The notes under the pieces were generated by a model. That model ran no database searches. It was not told the DNA's origin and saw only the letters and a list, made by a program, of their open reading frames with translations. From NCBI GenBank assembly GCA_017399305.1, contig JAFQDK010000004.1, positions 1-53,361 on the forward strand: a DNA stretch of 53,361 bases, given 5' to 3'. Origin of the DNA: Clostridia bacterium (GTDB lineage: Bacteria; Bacillota; Clostridia; Oscillospirales; CAG-272). The position numbers and the translations under genes were made by a program. Below, piece by piece: positions 1-6,848 of this stretch; position 1 is the first letter of the stretch, and the number at the start of each line of letters is the position of its first letter.

Positions 1-71
1 GCGGGGGCTTGCTCCCGCCGTTGGTATGTTGTGTTTGTTTTTCGGCGGGAGCAAGCCCCCGCCCTACAATG
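1..71. repeat. GC-rich palindromic intergenic repeat (REP/MITE-like)
   Basis: A perfect 20-bp inverted repeat pairs bases 1-20 with 43-62 around a 22-base loop and is followed by the tail CCCTACAATG. A diverged copy lies at 10812-10892, and the same CATTGTAGGG edge occurs in a related element at 27984-28058. It sits directly in front of the tpiA start and may continue left of the window. It has no coding capacity of its own. As RNA it would form a very stable hairpin, so it could act as a terminator or processing site for upstream transcription. Confidence 0.8.
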
Positions 72-89
72 CTCGGTAACAGTATAAAA

Positions 90-848
90 ATGGCTAGACG
101 TTATGTTATCGCAGGCAACTGGAAAATGAACCAGACTCCTGCACAGACTAAAGAATTTATTACAGCACTTGCACCCATGGTAGCAGGCAAGGATAACTGC
201 GACATCGTGCTTTGCGTTCCGTTTGTAGACATCGCTACTGCGGTTGAGGCTGCAAAGGGCACAAACATCCACATCGGCGCACAGAATGTTCACTTTGAAG
301 AAAAGGGCGCCTTCACTGGTGAAGTAAGCGCAGATATGCTCACCGCTATCGGCACAGAGTATGTTATCATCGGTCACAGCGAGCGCCGTCAGTATTTCGG
401 TGAAACCGACGAGACCGTTAACAAGCGCACCAAGGCTGCACTTGCAAAGGGACTCAAGGTTATCCTCTGCGTTGGCGAAATGCTTGACGCAAGACAGGCC
501 GGCATTACAGACGAAATCGTTGCTATGCAGACAAAGCTTGACCTCGCAGGCATTTCCGCTGACGAGCTTAAGAATGTCATCATCGCATATGAGCCCGTTT
601 GGGCTATCGGCACAGGTCTCACCGCTACTCCCGAGCAGGCTGACGAAACCTGCGGAGTTATCCGTGACACCGTTGCTAAGCTCTACGGCGAAGCAGTTGC
701 AAAAGAAATCATTATCCAGTACGGCGGTTCTATGAATGACAAGAATGCTGCTGACCTTCTCGCAAAAGAGAATATCGACGGCGGTCTTATCGGCGGCGCA
801 TCTCTCAAGACAGATGCTTTCACCGCTATCGTTACTGCTGCACAGTAA
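90..848 (+). CDS. tpiA: Triosephosphate isomerase
   Basis: Interconverts dihydroxyacetone phosphate and glyceraldehyde 3-phosphate in cytoplasmic glycolysis. The 252-residue product has the family's usual length. It shows the substrate-binding AGNWKMN motif (residues 8-14, Lys12), the catalytic histidine in IIGHSERR (His96), the catalytic glutamate in AYEPVWAIGTG (Glu168) and the C-terminal phosphate-binding GGS and IGGASL segments. The reading frame stays open upstream to base 9, but those 27 codons are the palindromic repeat, and homologues start at MARRY, so the ATG at 90 is chosen. No clear Shine-Dalgarno sequence precedes it, which is unusual here. A strong terminator follows the stop. 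It usually lies in a gap-pgk-tpi-gpmI cluster; any such partners would be left of the window. Confidence 0.96.
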   Translation: MARRYVIAGNWKMNQTPAQTKEFITALAPMVAGKDNCDIVLCVPFVDIATAVEAAKGTNIHIGAQNVHFEEKGAFTGEVSADMLTAIGTEYVIIGHSERRQYFGETDETVNKRTKAALAKGLKVILCVGEMLDARQAGITDEIVAMQTKLDLAGISADELKNVIIAYEPVWAIGTGLTATPEQADETCGVIRDTVAKLYGEAVAKEIIIQYGGSMNDKNAADLLAKENIDGGLIGGASLKTDAFTAIVTAAQ

Positions 849-858
849 AGCAACCCGG

Positions 859-899
859 CACCGTATATGCACCGTGCGGTGCATATACGGTGTTTTTAT
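859..899 (+). terminator. Rho-independent terminator after tpiA
   Basis: A perfect 16-bp stem (859-874 with 877-892) is followed by a T-rich run (TTTTTATT). It starts 10 bases after the tpiA stop, so it should separate tpiA from the following dehydrogenase gene. Confidence 0.88.
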
Positions 900-931
900 T
901 ATCGTTAAAACAATAACAAGGAGAACTTAAA

Positions 932-2065
932 ATGGCAGAATATGTTTATCTTCCCATACCGCTTCTTGACGATTTTTGCATGACAGCATTCAAGAAGCTC
1001 GGTTTTAAAAAGTCCGAGTGTCGCATCATCACCGATGTACTTCTCATGAGCGACAAGTTCGGTATCGAATCACACGGCATGCAGCGTCTTGTACGTTACC
1101 ACAAGGGTATCGAAAAGGGCCTTATCGACGTTAACGCAAAGCCTGAGGTCGTTCATGAAAGCAAGACTTCAGCAGTTATTGATGCACACGATTCCATGGG
1201 TCAGGTTGTAGGCCACAAGGCTATGACCATGGCAATTAAGAAGGCTAAAAAGAGCGGCGTTGGTATCGTTTCTGTAAAGAACTCCAACCACTTCGGTATC
1301 GCAGGCTACTATGCAAAGATGGCATGCGATGCAGGTCTTCTCGGTATGGCTTTCACCAACTCCGAAGCTATCATGGTTCCCACCTTCGGTAAGCTTGCAA
1401 TGCTCGGCTCCAACCCCATTGCAATCGCAATGCCTGCAGAGCCCTATGACTTCTTCTTCGATGCTTCCACCACCGTTGTTACTCGCGGTAAGCTTGAAAT
1501 GTACAACAAGGCTGAAAAGCCTCTGCCCGAAGGCTGGGCTCTCAACAAGGACGGTCATGCTTCATCCGATGCGCCCGACGTACTTGCAAACATCGTTGCA
1601 AAGAACGGCGGCGGTATCATGCCTCTCGGCGGCAACACCGAGCAGCTTGGCTCTCACAAGGGTTATGGCTACGGCATGATCTGCGAAATCTTCTGCTCCA
1701 TTCTCTCCATGGGTACTACCTCTAACTACACCATGCAGAACGGCAAGAGCGGTATCTGCCACGGCTTTATCGCTATCGACCCCAAGAACTTTGGCGATCC
1801 CGAAGCTATCAAGGCTCACCTCTCTACATATCTTAACGATCTCCGCAACTCTCCCAAGGCTGAAGGTGCTACACGCATCTACACCCACGGTGAAAAAGAG
1901 GTTGAGAACACCGCGCGCATCATGAAAGAGGGCGCACCTGTTAACATCAACACTCTCCGTGAGATGGTTGAGTTTGCAAACTTCGTTGGCATCAACCCGA
2001 AGAAGTACTTCGGCAAGCATGCTGATGCGGTTAAGACCGATAAAATGTTCGCAGGAAATTATTAA
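932..2065 (+). CDS. Malate/L-lactate dehydrogenase family oxidoreductase (COG2055)
   Basis: NAD(P)-dependent 2-hydroxyacid dehydrogenase of the type-2 malate/lactate/ureidoglycolate/sulfolactate family, unrelated to the classical Rossmann-fold LDH/MDH enzymes. The 377-residue protein carries the family signatures ESHGMQRLVRY near residue 50, NSNHFGIAGYYA near residue 117 and LGSNPIAIAMPA near residue 160. The start is fixed by an AAGGAG sequence 7 bases upstream of the ATG. The exact substrate cannot be read from sequence. Next to tpiA, a role in NADH reoxidation by pyruvate or oxaloacetate reduction is plausible but inferred. No promoter is evident in the 32 bases after the tpiA terminator, so either read-through or a promoter overlapping the terminator drives it. 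It is followed by its own terminator. Confidence 0.9.
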   Translation: MAEYVYLPIPLLDDFCMTAFKKLGFKKSECRIITDVLLMSDKFGIESHGMQRLVRYHKGIEKGLIDVNAKPEVVHESKTSAVIDAHDSMGQVVGHKAMTMAIKKAKKSGVGIVSVKNSNHFGIAGYYAKMACDAGLLGMAFTNSEAIMVPTFGKLAMLGSNPIAIAMPAEPYDFFFDASTTVVTRGKLEMYNKAEKPLPEGWALNKDGHASSDAPDVLANIVAKNGGGIMPLGGNTEQLGSHKGYGYGMICEIFCSILSMGTTSNYTMQNGKSGICHGFIAIDPKNFGDPEAIKAHLSTYLNDLRNSPKAEGATRIYTHGEKEVENTARIMKEGAPVNINTLREMVEFANFVGINPKKYFGKHADAVKTDKMFAGNY

Positions 2066-2080
2066 TATATACAAAACGAA

Positions 2081-2107
2081 AGGCTTGCCATAAGGCAAGC
2101 CTTTTTA
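2081..2107 (+). terminator. Rho-independent terminator after the dehydrogenase gene
   Basis: A 9-bp stem (AGGCTTGCC with GGCAAGCCT) with an ATAA loop is followed by TTTTAATT, 15 bases after the stop codon. Confidence 0.85.
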
Positions 2108-2117
2108 ATTTAAGCAC

Positions 2118-2178
2118 ACCGTTTTGCGGTAGGGGAGCCCCCTCCCATACAGTTTGCGACTGCGTCGCTAAACTCTAA
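2118..2178. repeat. Intergenic palindromic element ending in AAATTAGAGTTTA
   Basis: This short sequence contains a GGGGAGCCCCCTCCC block and a GCGACtgcGTCGC hairpin (read on either strand). On the minus strand its edge is AAATTAGAGTTTA, shared with elements at 12438-12507 and, more distantly, with the AGATAAATTA ends at 10768, 10933 and 53208. The stop codon of the minus-strand gene 2175-3140 (TAG) lies inside this terminal motif. Confidence 0.55.
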
Positions 2179-3140
2179 TTTTCAAACAGTGCTTCGCTGA
2201 GATAGTAAATCTTTTGTGTATTCCACTTAAACACGGTATTGGGAATTATCAAAAAGTAGATATTGCCGTTCTTGCACTGAAGTCCCTCTATCTCCTTTTT
2301 ACCTACATTTGAAACATAAACAAGCTTTTCGTATGCGCCATTATTGGACATTCGTGCGATTTGGGGTGTCTGCCCATCAAGACCACCGGACACATATATA
2401 TCCGAATTGCCAAGCATATCTATCCCCTGAAACGAACCGTTAGGTCTTACAATATTCTTACCTGTCTGAGTAAAATGCTTTACATTGCAGGCTCTCGCCG
2501 CATCAGTATTCATCGCCACGCTCTTGCTATTATCAAGCAGTTTGTTAAGCTTTACTGTATCGTAAATCGAGAAAGTCACCGCGCCGCCGGTGGTCTGTAT
2601 TCTGAAAATGGTATACTTGCTGTTGCCGCCTGCCGCTACTCTGTATGTAGTTCCAAGTGACTTTGTACTCTTTGTGGCATAATTCATATGCGTAAGTCGG
2701 TTGAGGTCGGTATAGTCATATGTCTTGCCGGCTTCATATTTGATGCGCGCAATCTGAAGCGAAAAATGGTTATCCGAGCTCTCGGATTTACAGCCAAGAT
2801 ACAAATAATTAATATCATTATATGTATACATATCAAGCGACTGACCGTGACCTGCACGCTTGATAGTCATATGGTCTTTGTAATATGCCTTCTTGCCGCT
2901 GATGGTGAGTCTTGAAAGATATGTAGTTTCACCAATTCTCTGTGTAACATAAATATACTTGCTGGCGATATAGAAATTCTGCACTGCACGGTTATACGGC
3001 AAACCTTTCAGCTCATATGCCATTGTCGCGGCGGTGCAGATTTCCGTTTTAGGGGTTGCCGCCGCCATAACAGACACAACAGCACCACACACCATAAATA
3101 CAAGCAGCAATACCGCCATAATTCGTTTCAGATTCTTCAT
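2175..3140 (-). CDS. Secreted helveticin-J-like (class III bacteriocin family) protein
   Basis: The 321-residue product has a signal peptide (basic MKNLKR, hydrophobic residues 9-25, cleavage near VMAAA). The mature part resembles helveticin J from recall: a QIARIKY segment followed by a LNRLTHMNYA-type stretch, then NGSFQGIDMLGNSDIYVSGG and a C-terminal EGLQCKNGNIYFL, matching the spacing of the corresponding helveticin segments. Helveticin J is a large heat-labile bacteriocin of Lactobacillus with a propeller-like fold; bactericidal activity here is not shown. The start at 3140 is chosen because GGAGG lies 7 bases upstream; a longer in-frame extension to 3203 has no such site. It lies 69 bp downstream of spoIVA on the same strand and could be read from it. 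The stop codon lies within a repeat-element end. Confidence 0.62.
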   Translation of the reverse strand: MKNLKRIMAVLLLVFMVCGAVVSVMAAATPKTEICTAATMAYELKGLPYNRAVQNFYIASKYIYVTQRIGETTYLSRLTISGKKAYYKDHMTIKRAGHGQSLDMYTYNDINYLYLGCKSESSDNHFSLQIARIKYEAGKTYDYTDLNRLTHMNYATKSTKSLGTTYRVAAGGNSKYTIFRIQTTGGAVTFSIYDTVKLNKLLDNSKSVAMNTDAARACNVKHFTQTGKNIVRPNGSFQGIDMLGNSDIYVSGGLDGQTPQIARMSNNGAYEKLVYVSNVGKKEIEGLQCKNGNIYFLIIPNTVFKWNTQKIYYLSEALFEN

Positions 3141-3209
3141 GTTCGATCCTCCGTTTGCTTTGTCATATATAATGTATAACGGTAGGATCCTATATTTTCG
3201 CATACAAAT

Positions 3210-4691
3210 TTACAAGATTATGCAAATTAAGCCGCCGCTGCCCTCGTTGATGACACGTTCCAGCGTTTCGGAAAGGCGTTTCTGTGCATCCTCGGGGATA
3301 TGAGTAAGCTTTGTGCGGAGTCCCTCATTGACAAGCTCATACAGAGATCTGCCAAACATATTTGTATCCCAAATCTTTTCAGGTGAACTGCCCATGGTGT
3401 CTGTTATCGACTTTACAAGTTCTTCAGACTGTGCCTCGCTACCGACTATCGGATTTACCTCAGCTTCAATATCCGCCTTTATCATGTGAATAGACTTTGC
3501 CGCCGCGCGCAAACGCACACCGTAACCGCCCGCTTGCTTGACTATCTGCGGCTCACGAAGCGTCAGCTCATCTGCTGACGGCATTACGATGCCATAGCCC
3601 TTGCGTTCTACATCAGAAAGTGCCTCTGCCACCTTATCATATCTTGCTTTTGCCTCGGAAAGTTTGAAAAATGCGTCAAACAGCTCGGCGTCGTTGGATA
3701 TCAGCATTCCCGAAAGCTCTGAGAGAACCTCAAAATACTTTTCGCTCGGTACAGAAAGCTTAACTACTGCTTCGCCGTTTGAAAGGTCAACCTCGACATC
3801 CTCAAAATACGCTCCCTGCGAGTCGCCCATGCCCATCTCAAATGCGCGGCGAACTTCACCAACCTTGCAAAGTCTTGATGCCGCCGCCTTTACGCCGCCA
3901 TAAATGCTGTCGCGCAGAGGGTGACCATCCTCAAGCGCACATATCCATGCAGGCAAATCAATATTGATACGGCTTATTGGAAATTCAAGCAGTAAAAGCG
4001 ATAGAATCCCCTCGATATCTTCGCCGGAAAGCTCCAACGCGTTGACAACTGCAACAGATGCGCCATATTTCTCTTCAAGTGCCTGACCGAGCTTTTGAGT
4101 TTCATCGGCATGCGGATGCGCACTGTTAAGCAGAATCACAAACGGTTTTTCGCACTTTTTCATCTCAGCAATAACCTCTGCCTCTGCAACAGCATAGCTT
4201 GCGCGAGGTATCTCACCTATAGATCCGTCTGTTGTGACAACCACACCTACTGTAGAATGTTCACGCATCACCTTATCGGTGCCGAGCCTTGCCGCGGCAG
4301 AAAACTCCATTTTTTCAGTGCTCCATGGGGTATTCACCATTCGCGGTGCGCCGTCCTCATCGCCGCCTATTGCCCCGTCAACAAGATATCCTACACAATC
4401 CACCAATCGGACATTCATTTTTAGTCCACCATCGGTTTTCAGTTTTGCGCCGCTTTCAGGAACGAACTTAGGCTCTGCGGTCATCACGGTCTTGCCACTT
4501 GCGGATTGAGGAAGCTCGTCACGAGCGCGTGCACGCGCCTCTTCGCCGGCAATACTTGGTATGACCATTTTCTCCATGAACTGCTTTATAAATGTAGATT
4601 TGCCCGTACGCACAGGACCGACAACGCCGATGTAGATATCGCCGTTTGTCCTTTTTGCAATGCTATCATAAATGCTGGATGTGCCTATCAT
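3210..4691 (-). CDS. spoIVA: Stage IV sporulation protein A, spore coat morphogenetic ATPase
   Basis: SpoIVA is made in the mother cell, polymerises on the outer forespore membrane using ATP, and forms the basement layer on which the coat assembles; it is also needed for cortex formation. The 493 residues match the roughly 490 of Bacillus SpoIVA. Visible features are the P-loop GPVRTGKST (residues 25-33), a Walker-B-like VRLVDCVGYLVDGA stretch near residue 98, a TTDGSIGEIPR loop, and the characteristic C-terminus GGLICIIL used for polymer and membrane engagement. The ATG at 4691 is supported by GGAGG 7 bases upstream; the 36 in-frame codons further upstream are rejected. A sigma-E-like promoter lies at 4721-4749. 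Its presence marks the organism as a spore former. Confidence 0.96.
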   Translation of the reverse strand: MIGTSSIYDSIAKRTNGDIYIGVVGPVRTGKSTFIKQFMEKMVIPSIAGEEARARARDELPQSASGKTVMTAEPKFVPESGAKLKTDGGLKMNVRLVDCVGYLVDGAIGGDEDGAPRMVNTPWSTEKMEFSAAARLGTDKVMREHSTVGVVVTTDGSIGEIPRASYAVAEAEVIAEMKKCEKPFVILLNSAHPHADETQKLGQALEEKYGASVAVVNALELSGEDIEGILSLLLLEFPISRINIDLPAWICALEDGHPLRDSIYGGVKAAASRLCKVGEVRRAFEMGMGDSQGAYFEDVEVDLSNGEAVVKLSVPSEKYFEVLSELSGMLISNDAELFDAFFKLSEAKARYDKVAEALSDVERKGYGIVMPSADELTLREPQIVKQAGGYGVRLRAAAKSIHMIKADIEAEVNPIVGSEAQSEELVKSITDTMGSSPEKIWDTNMFGRSLYELVNEGLRTKLTHIPEDAQKRLSETLERVINEGSGGLICIIL

Positions 4692-4720
4692 ATACTTTCC
4701 TCCGTCAGTTTCGTTTGTAC

Positions 4721-4749
4721 ATGATATGCAAAAGGCAGACGTTTTATTA
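4721..4749 (-). promoter_or_regulatory. Candidate sigma-E promoter of spoIVA
   Basis: On the minus strand, TAATAAA (4743-4749) is followed by a 14-bp spacer and CATATCAT (4721-4728). This fits the known mother-cell sigma-E pattern kmATATT-N14-15-CATACAhT at most positions. A start about 7 bases downstream would leave a leader of roughly 20 bases before the spoIVA ATG. The -35 half lies inside the hairpin of the duplicated terminator module. It is inferred from consensus and gene identity only. Confidence 0.45.
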
Positions 4750-4757
4750 ACGTCTGC
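4722..4757. repeat. 36-bp direct repeat, copy 1 (terminator/promoter module)
   Basis: Identical over 36 bases to 4911-4946. It contains the GCAGACGTT/AACGTCTGC hairpin and, on the minus strand, most of the spoIVA sigma-E-like promoter. A 153-bp stretch separates the two copies. Confidence 0.9.
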
Positions 4758-4910
4758 TTTGGTCTGTCGAAAAACTTTTAGTTTTTCGACAGGATACAAA
4801 ACCGTTCACTCGCGTCGTGCTCAACCGCACGCGGTTTTTAAGGAGTTTTAAAGCCGGCGCATGTCCGTCTTTAAAACATATTTTTATTCATTTGCATACT
4901 AAACACTTTT
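4758..4910. other. 153-bp insert between the 36-bp repeats, with a palindrome
   Basis: Noncoding. It opens with a perfect 13-bp inverted repeat (CTGTCGAAAAACT, arms 4764-4776 and 4780-4792 around a 3-base loop), followed by a CGCG-rich stretch and two AAAAC/GTTTT-rich patches. I recognise no gene. It looks like a small inserted intergenic element between duplicated copies of an ancestral acpT-spoIVA junction. Confidence 0.6.
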
Positions 4911-4950
4911 TGATATGCAAAAGGCAGACGTTTTATTAACGTCTGCCTTA
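4911..4950 (-). terminator. Terminator of the acpT operon (copy 2 of the 36-bp repeat)
   Basis: On the minus strand the hairpin GGCAGACGTT / AACGTCTGCC (4923-4946) begins within two bases of the acpT stop codon TAA (4948-4950) and is followed by TTTTG. It should end the flippase-to-acpT transcript. Its sequence is the second copy of the 36-bp repeat at 4722-4757. Confidence 0.75.
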
Positions 4951-5406
4951 TTTTTCATATACTGATATCATATATTCGCCGTCACACTCTGTATAAAAAT
5001 CAAGCTTTGTAACGTCGCATTTAAGCGAATCTGAAAGACCGCCCCCGAGTGCCTTGCCATAAGCCTCTTTTTTTGTCCACACCTCATAAAACCGACGTAA
5101 TTTTTCTTCTTCGCTACAAGCTGCGGCAATATACGCCTGCTCATTTTCAGTAAAGAAGCGCCTTGCGACACCGGAAGATATCGGTCGCATGATCTGAATG
5201 TCTGCTCCGATTTCTTTTTTCGACACGGCAAGTATAGCACGGTCACCGCTGTGGCTAAGGCTGAAACAAATATCAAGGTCGGCAAAATACGGCTTGCCCT
5301 TATCGGTGCGAAGCACCTTGGCATCACTCACGCCGCAAAGTTCCTTTGCCGCAAGCGGTATAAGGTCATGCGCCTGTGCCGCACTTGAACGGTATAACTT
5401 TATCAT
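4948..5406 (-). CDS. 4'-phosphopantetheinyl transferase superfamily protein
   Basis: Transfers the phosphopantetheine arm of coenzyme A to a conserved serine of a carrier protein (acyl or peptidyl). The 152-residue protein has the metal-binding motif GADIQIM (residues 68-74, usually GVDIE) and the WTKKEAYGKALGGGL motif near residues 111-125, whose KE-K pattern binds coenzyme A. At about 150 residues it is shorter than Sfp (about 225), and the pseudodimer halves are compact. Whether it is the housekeeping AcpS-type activator or serves a dedicated carrier is not clear; no carrier protein or polyketide/NRPS gene is nearby. Its ATG overlaps the divIC stop by 4 bases, so it is the last gene of that operon, followed at once by a terminator. 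Confidence 0.88.
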   Translation of the reverse strand: MIKLYRSSAAQAHDLIPLAAKELCGVSDAKVLRTDKGKPYFADLDICFSLSHSGDRAILAVSKKEIGADIQIMRPISSGVARRFFTENEQAYIAAACSEEEKLRRFYEVWTKKEAYGKALGGGLSDSLKCDVTKLDFYTECDGEYMISVYEK

Positions 5407-5687
5407 TCCTCAAAATCGCTGTGATAAAATATCTCGCCCGGATAGCCATAGCCAAGCTCTCGGCGCGCAACACGGCGGATATATTCTTTATCAAAAGGAG
5501 CGGCAAGCTCTTCCTCTTTCTTAGCAACCTGCTCACTCAGTTTATTTACTTCCTGCTCCAGAAGATCATTCTTTTTCTTCTGTTCATTATACTGCATCCA
5601 GAACGCGCCAATGACAATAAAACCTATTGCGAGAAAAACCACAAAGGCGATACGCACCGAAGCCGGGATATTCTTTTTGTTCTGCAC
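5403..5687 (-). CDS. divIC: Septum formation initiator DivIC/FtsB family
   Basis: Bitopic membrane protein of the divisome, known in Bacillus to form a complex with FtsL and DivIB at the septum. The 94 residues comprise a short cytoplasmic tail, one transmembrane helix (about 11-31), an extracytoplasmic coiled coil (about 33-62) and a C-terminal RRELGYGYPGE segment typical of the family. The start is GTG, supported by AGGAGG about 9 bases upstream; that ribosome site lies inside the 3' end of yabQ, so divIC can be translated on its own. Its place after yabP-yabQ is the conserved Firmicute arrangement. This is the vegetative gene in an otherwise sporulation-related stretch. Confidence 0.9.
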   Translation of the reverse strand: MQNKKNIPASVRIAFVVFLAIGFIVIGAFWMQYNEQKKKNDLLEQEVNKLSEQVAKKEEELAAPFDKEYIRRVARRELGYGYPGEIFYHSDFEE

Positions 5688-5689
5688 TT

Positions 5690-6238
5690 TTACGTACCTC
5701 CTCCGTTTTTACAGTTTTGCCCTTTTTTCATCCGTTTTTGACGTTTTTTGCGAGCAACGATTTTCTTCCTATTATTTATATATTCATTATACCGCGTAAA
5801 AGCCGCGGTGACAATAGGTAATCTCCAAAATTTATTAAAGATTTTTTTAAGCAGCTTTACAGGCAGCATCAGAATATGTCTGCAAAATGCAACAAGCCGT
5901 GACGATATCGCGATAAACAGCCGTCCTAAAGTATGATAATAAACAAAAAAGCCGAGCAAAGCACCAAAAATTCCATAACTGCGCATTCGCCCATCGCCGG
6001 TAAGAAAAAAGAACACGCACATAACTACCGATGCAATTGCAAAAAACAAAAGGTCGCCTAAAACAACATACAAATAACGGAGCAACGCAAAACGTCTGTG
6101 TTTTTTAAATGGGTTCTCGACAGTAACCCCGACAAGTATTCGCGAAAAGCGAATCACATCGTATATCATGCCGAGAAATGCGCCGCATGGCAAGCTGAGT
6201 ATTGCCATCAGCGCAATTGAACTCATTGACTTTTCCAT
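5690..6238 (-). CDS. yabQ: Spore cortex biosynthesis protein YabQ
   Basis: Mother-cell membrane protein required for spore cortex synthesis in Bacillus; the mechanism is unknown. The 182-residue product has hydrophobic stretches near residues 8-27, 54-80 and 88-110, a further amphipathic region, and a very basic C-terminal tail (RKKIVARKKRQKR). The N-terminal LPCGAFLGMIYDVIRFSR motif is typical of YabQ. Its ATG shares one base with the yabP stop (TAATG), so its translation is very probably coupled to yabP. The identification rests on this motif and on synteny with yabP and divIC. Confidence 0.9.
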   Translation of the reverse strand: MEKSMSSIALMAILSLPCGAFLGMIYDVIRFSRILVGVTVENPFKKHRRFALLRYLYVVLGDLLFFAIASVVMCVFFFLTGDGRMRSYGIFGALLGFFVYYHTLGRLFIAISSRLVAFCRHILMLPVKLLKKIFNKFWRLPIVTAAFTRYNEYINNRKKIVARKKRQKRMKKGQNCKNGGGT

Positions 6239-6489
6239 TATTTAACCGCCTTGCCGAACAAGCGTTTCTTTGACGGCTTTACAGAATAATAAACCCCGTC
6301 TATTCTGCCCTGAAGCAACAAGTTGCCACTGTCAGACGACATATTCAATATCCGCATGCCGCCGCCCTCTATCTCCACCTTGCCGTCAGAGGTCATCACG
6401 CTGATAAAATCCTCGTCAAATTCAAGCACTTCGCTGACATCACTCATATTCAATGTGCTGCGATCCTGTATGTGTATACTGCCACCCAT
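6238..6489 (-). CDS. yabP: Sporulation protein YabP
   Basis: Small protein of the YabP/YqfC family needed for spore formation, expressed in the mother cell under sigma-E in Bacillus. The 83 residues include the family hallmark MSDVSEVLEFDEDFISV and a C-terminal G-rich beta-strand region ending in KKRLFGKAVK. ATG at 6489 is preferred to the GTG at 6495 because the GGAGGT ribosome site ends 6 bases before this ATG but directly abuts the GTG. That ribosome site is fully contained in a 14-bp inverted repeat with an upstream partner (6559-6572), see the separate entry. yabQ follows with a one-base overlap. Confidence 0.93.
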   Translation of the reverse strand: MGGSIHIQDRSTLNMSDVSEVLEFDEDFISVMTSDGKVEIEGGGMRILNMSSDSGNLLLQGRIDGVYYSVKPSKKRLFGKAVK

Positions 6490-6492
6490 GAG

Positions 6493-6572
6493 CACACCTC
6501 CTTTTTATAAAGATATGCAAAATAACGTCCGAATAGAAACGGTTTTGCAAATCGCCACAAAAAGGAGGTGTG
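6493..6572 (-). promoter_or_regulatory. Candidate SD-sequestering RNA stem upstream of yabP
   Basis: In minus-strand RNA the segment from 6572-6559 (CACACCTCCTTTTT) is perfectly complementary over 14 bases to 6506-6493 (AAAAAGGAGGTGTG), which holds the yabP ribosome site. A second, nested complement is TGCAAAA with TTTTGCA. A transcript entering from rqcP would carry both arms and could hide the site. The upstream arm also equals the anti-SD at the 16S rRNA 3' end. No terminator-like U-run follows, so a translational role is more likely than transcription termination. Function is inferred. Confidence 0.5.
6510..6538 (-). promoter_or_regulatory. Candidate sigma-E promoter of yabP-yabQ
   Basis: On the minus strand, TTCTATT (6532-6538), a 14-bp spacer and CATATCTT (6510-6517) resemble the sigma-E consensus and share TTTTGCATATC with the spoIVA candidate. 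A start about 7 bases downstream falls near 6503, after the anti-SD arm at 6559-6572, giving a short leader with an exposed ribosome site. Confidence 0.42.
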
Positions 6573-6590
6573 TAAAAAATACGTTTTATC

Positions 6591-6833
6591 TCACTGAATC
6601 ACTTCGTACATTTCTGCCGCATCGGCTTTCTTTGTACTGTCTTTTACATCGGTGACGCGTACTTTCAGCACGCGTTCGCCAAAGGCGATCTCAATAACGT
6701 CGCCAACCTTGACATCATATGATGCCTTTACCACTCTGCCATTGACGCTGATATGCTCGGCGTCACAAGCATCATTTGCTACAGTGCGGCGCTTTATGAT
6801 ACGCGACACCTTTAAATACTTATCTATACGCAT
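6591..6833 (-). CDS. rqcP: RNA-binding S4 domain protein RqcP (YabO)
   Basis: An 80-residue Hsp15/S4-domain protein. In Bacillus, RqcP binds stalled 50S-peptidyl-tRNA complexes with RqcH and drives C-terminal alanine tailing in ribosome-associated quality control. Visible features are the S4 core [16 protein letters not shown] at the N-terminus, [18 protein letters not shown] (about 28-45), and a short acidic tail. AGGAG lies 6 bases before the ATG. It sits upstream of yabP as in Bacillus. No terminator is seen between it and yabP, so read-through into yabPQ-divIC-acpT is expected. The HU terminator lies just upstream. Confidence 0.9.
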   Translation of the reverse strand: MRIDKYLKVSRIIKRRTVANDACDAEHISVNGRVVKASYDVKVGDVIEIAFGERVLKVRVTDVKDSTKKADAAEMYEVIQ

Positions 6834-6848
6834 GTTTTCTCCTAAATC

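Noticed and set aside
1-62. CRISPR array or spacer
   Set aside because: Copies are single and dispersed, not regular direct repeats with spacers, and no cas genes are present.
9-92. In-frame extension of tpiA to base 9
   Set aside because: The 27 codons are the palindromic repeat; no homologue has such an extension.
3141-3209. Mother-cell promoter for the helveticin-like gene
   Set aside because: AT-rich TATACATTATATAT is present, but no spacing fits a sigma-A, sigma-E or sigma-K pair convincingly.
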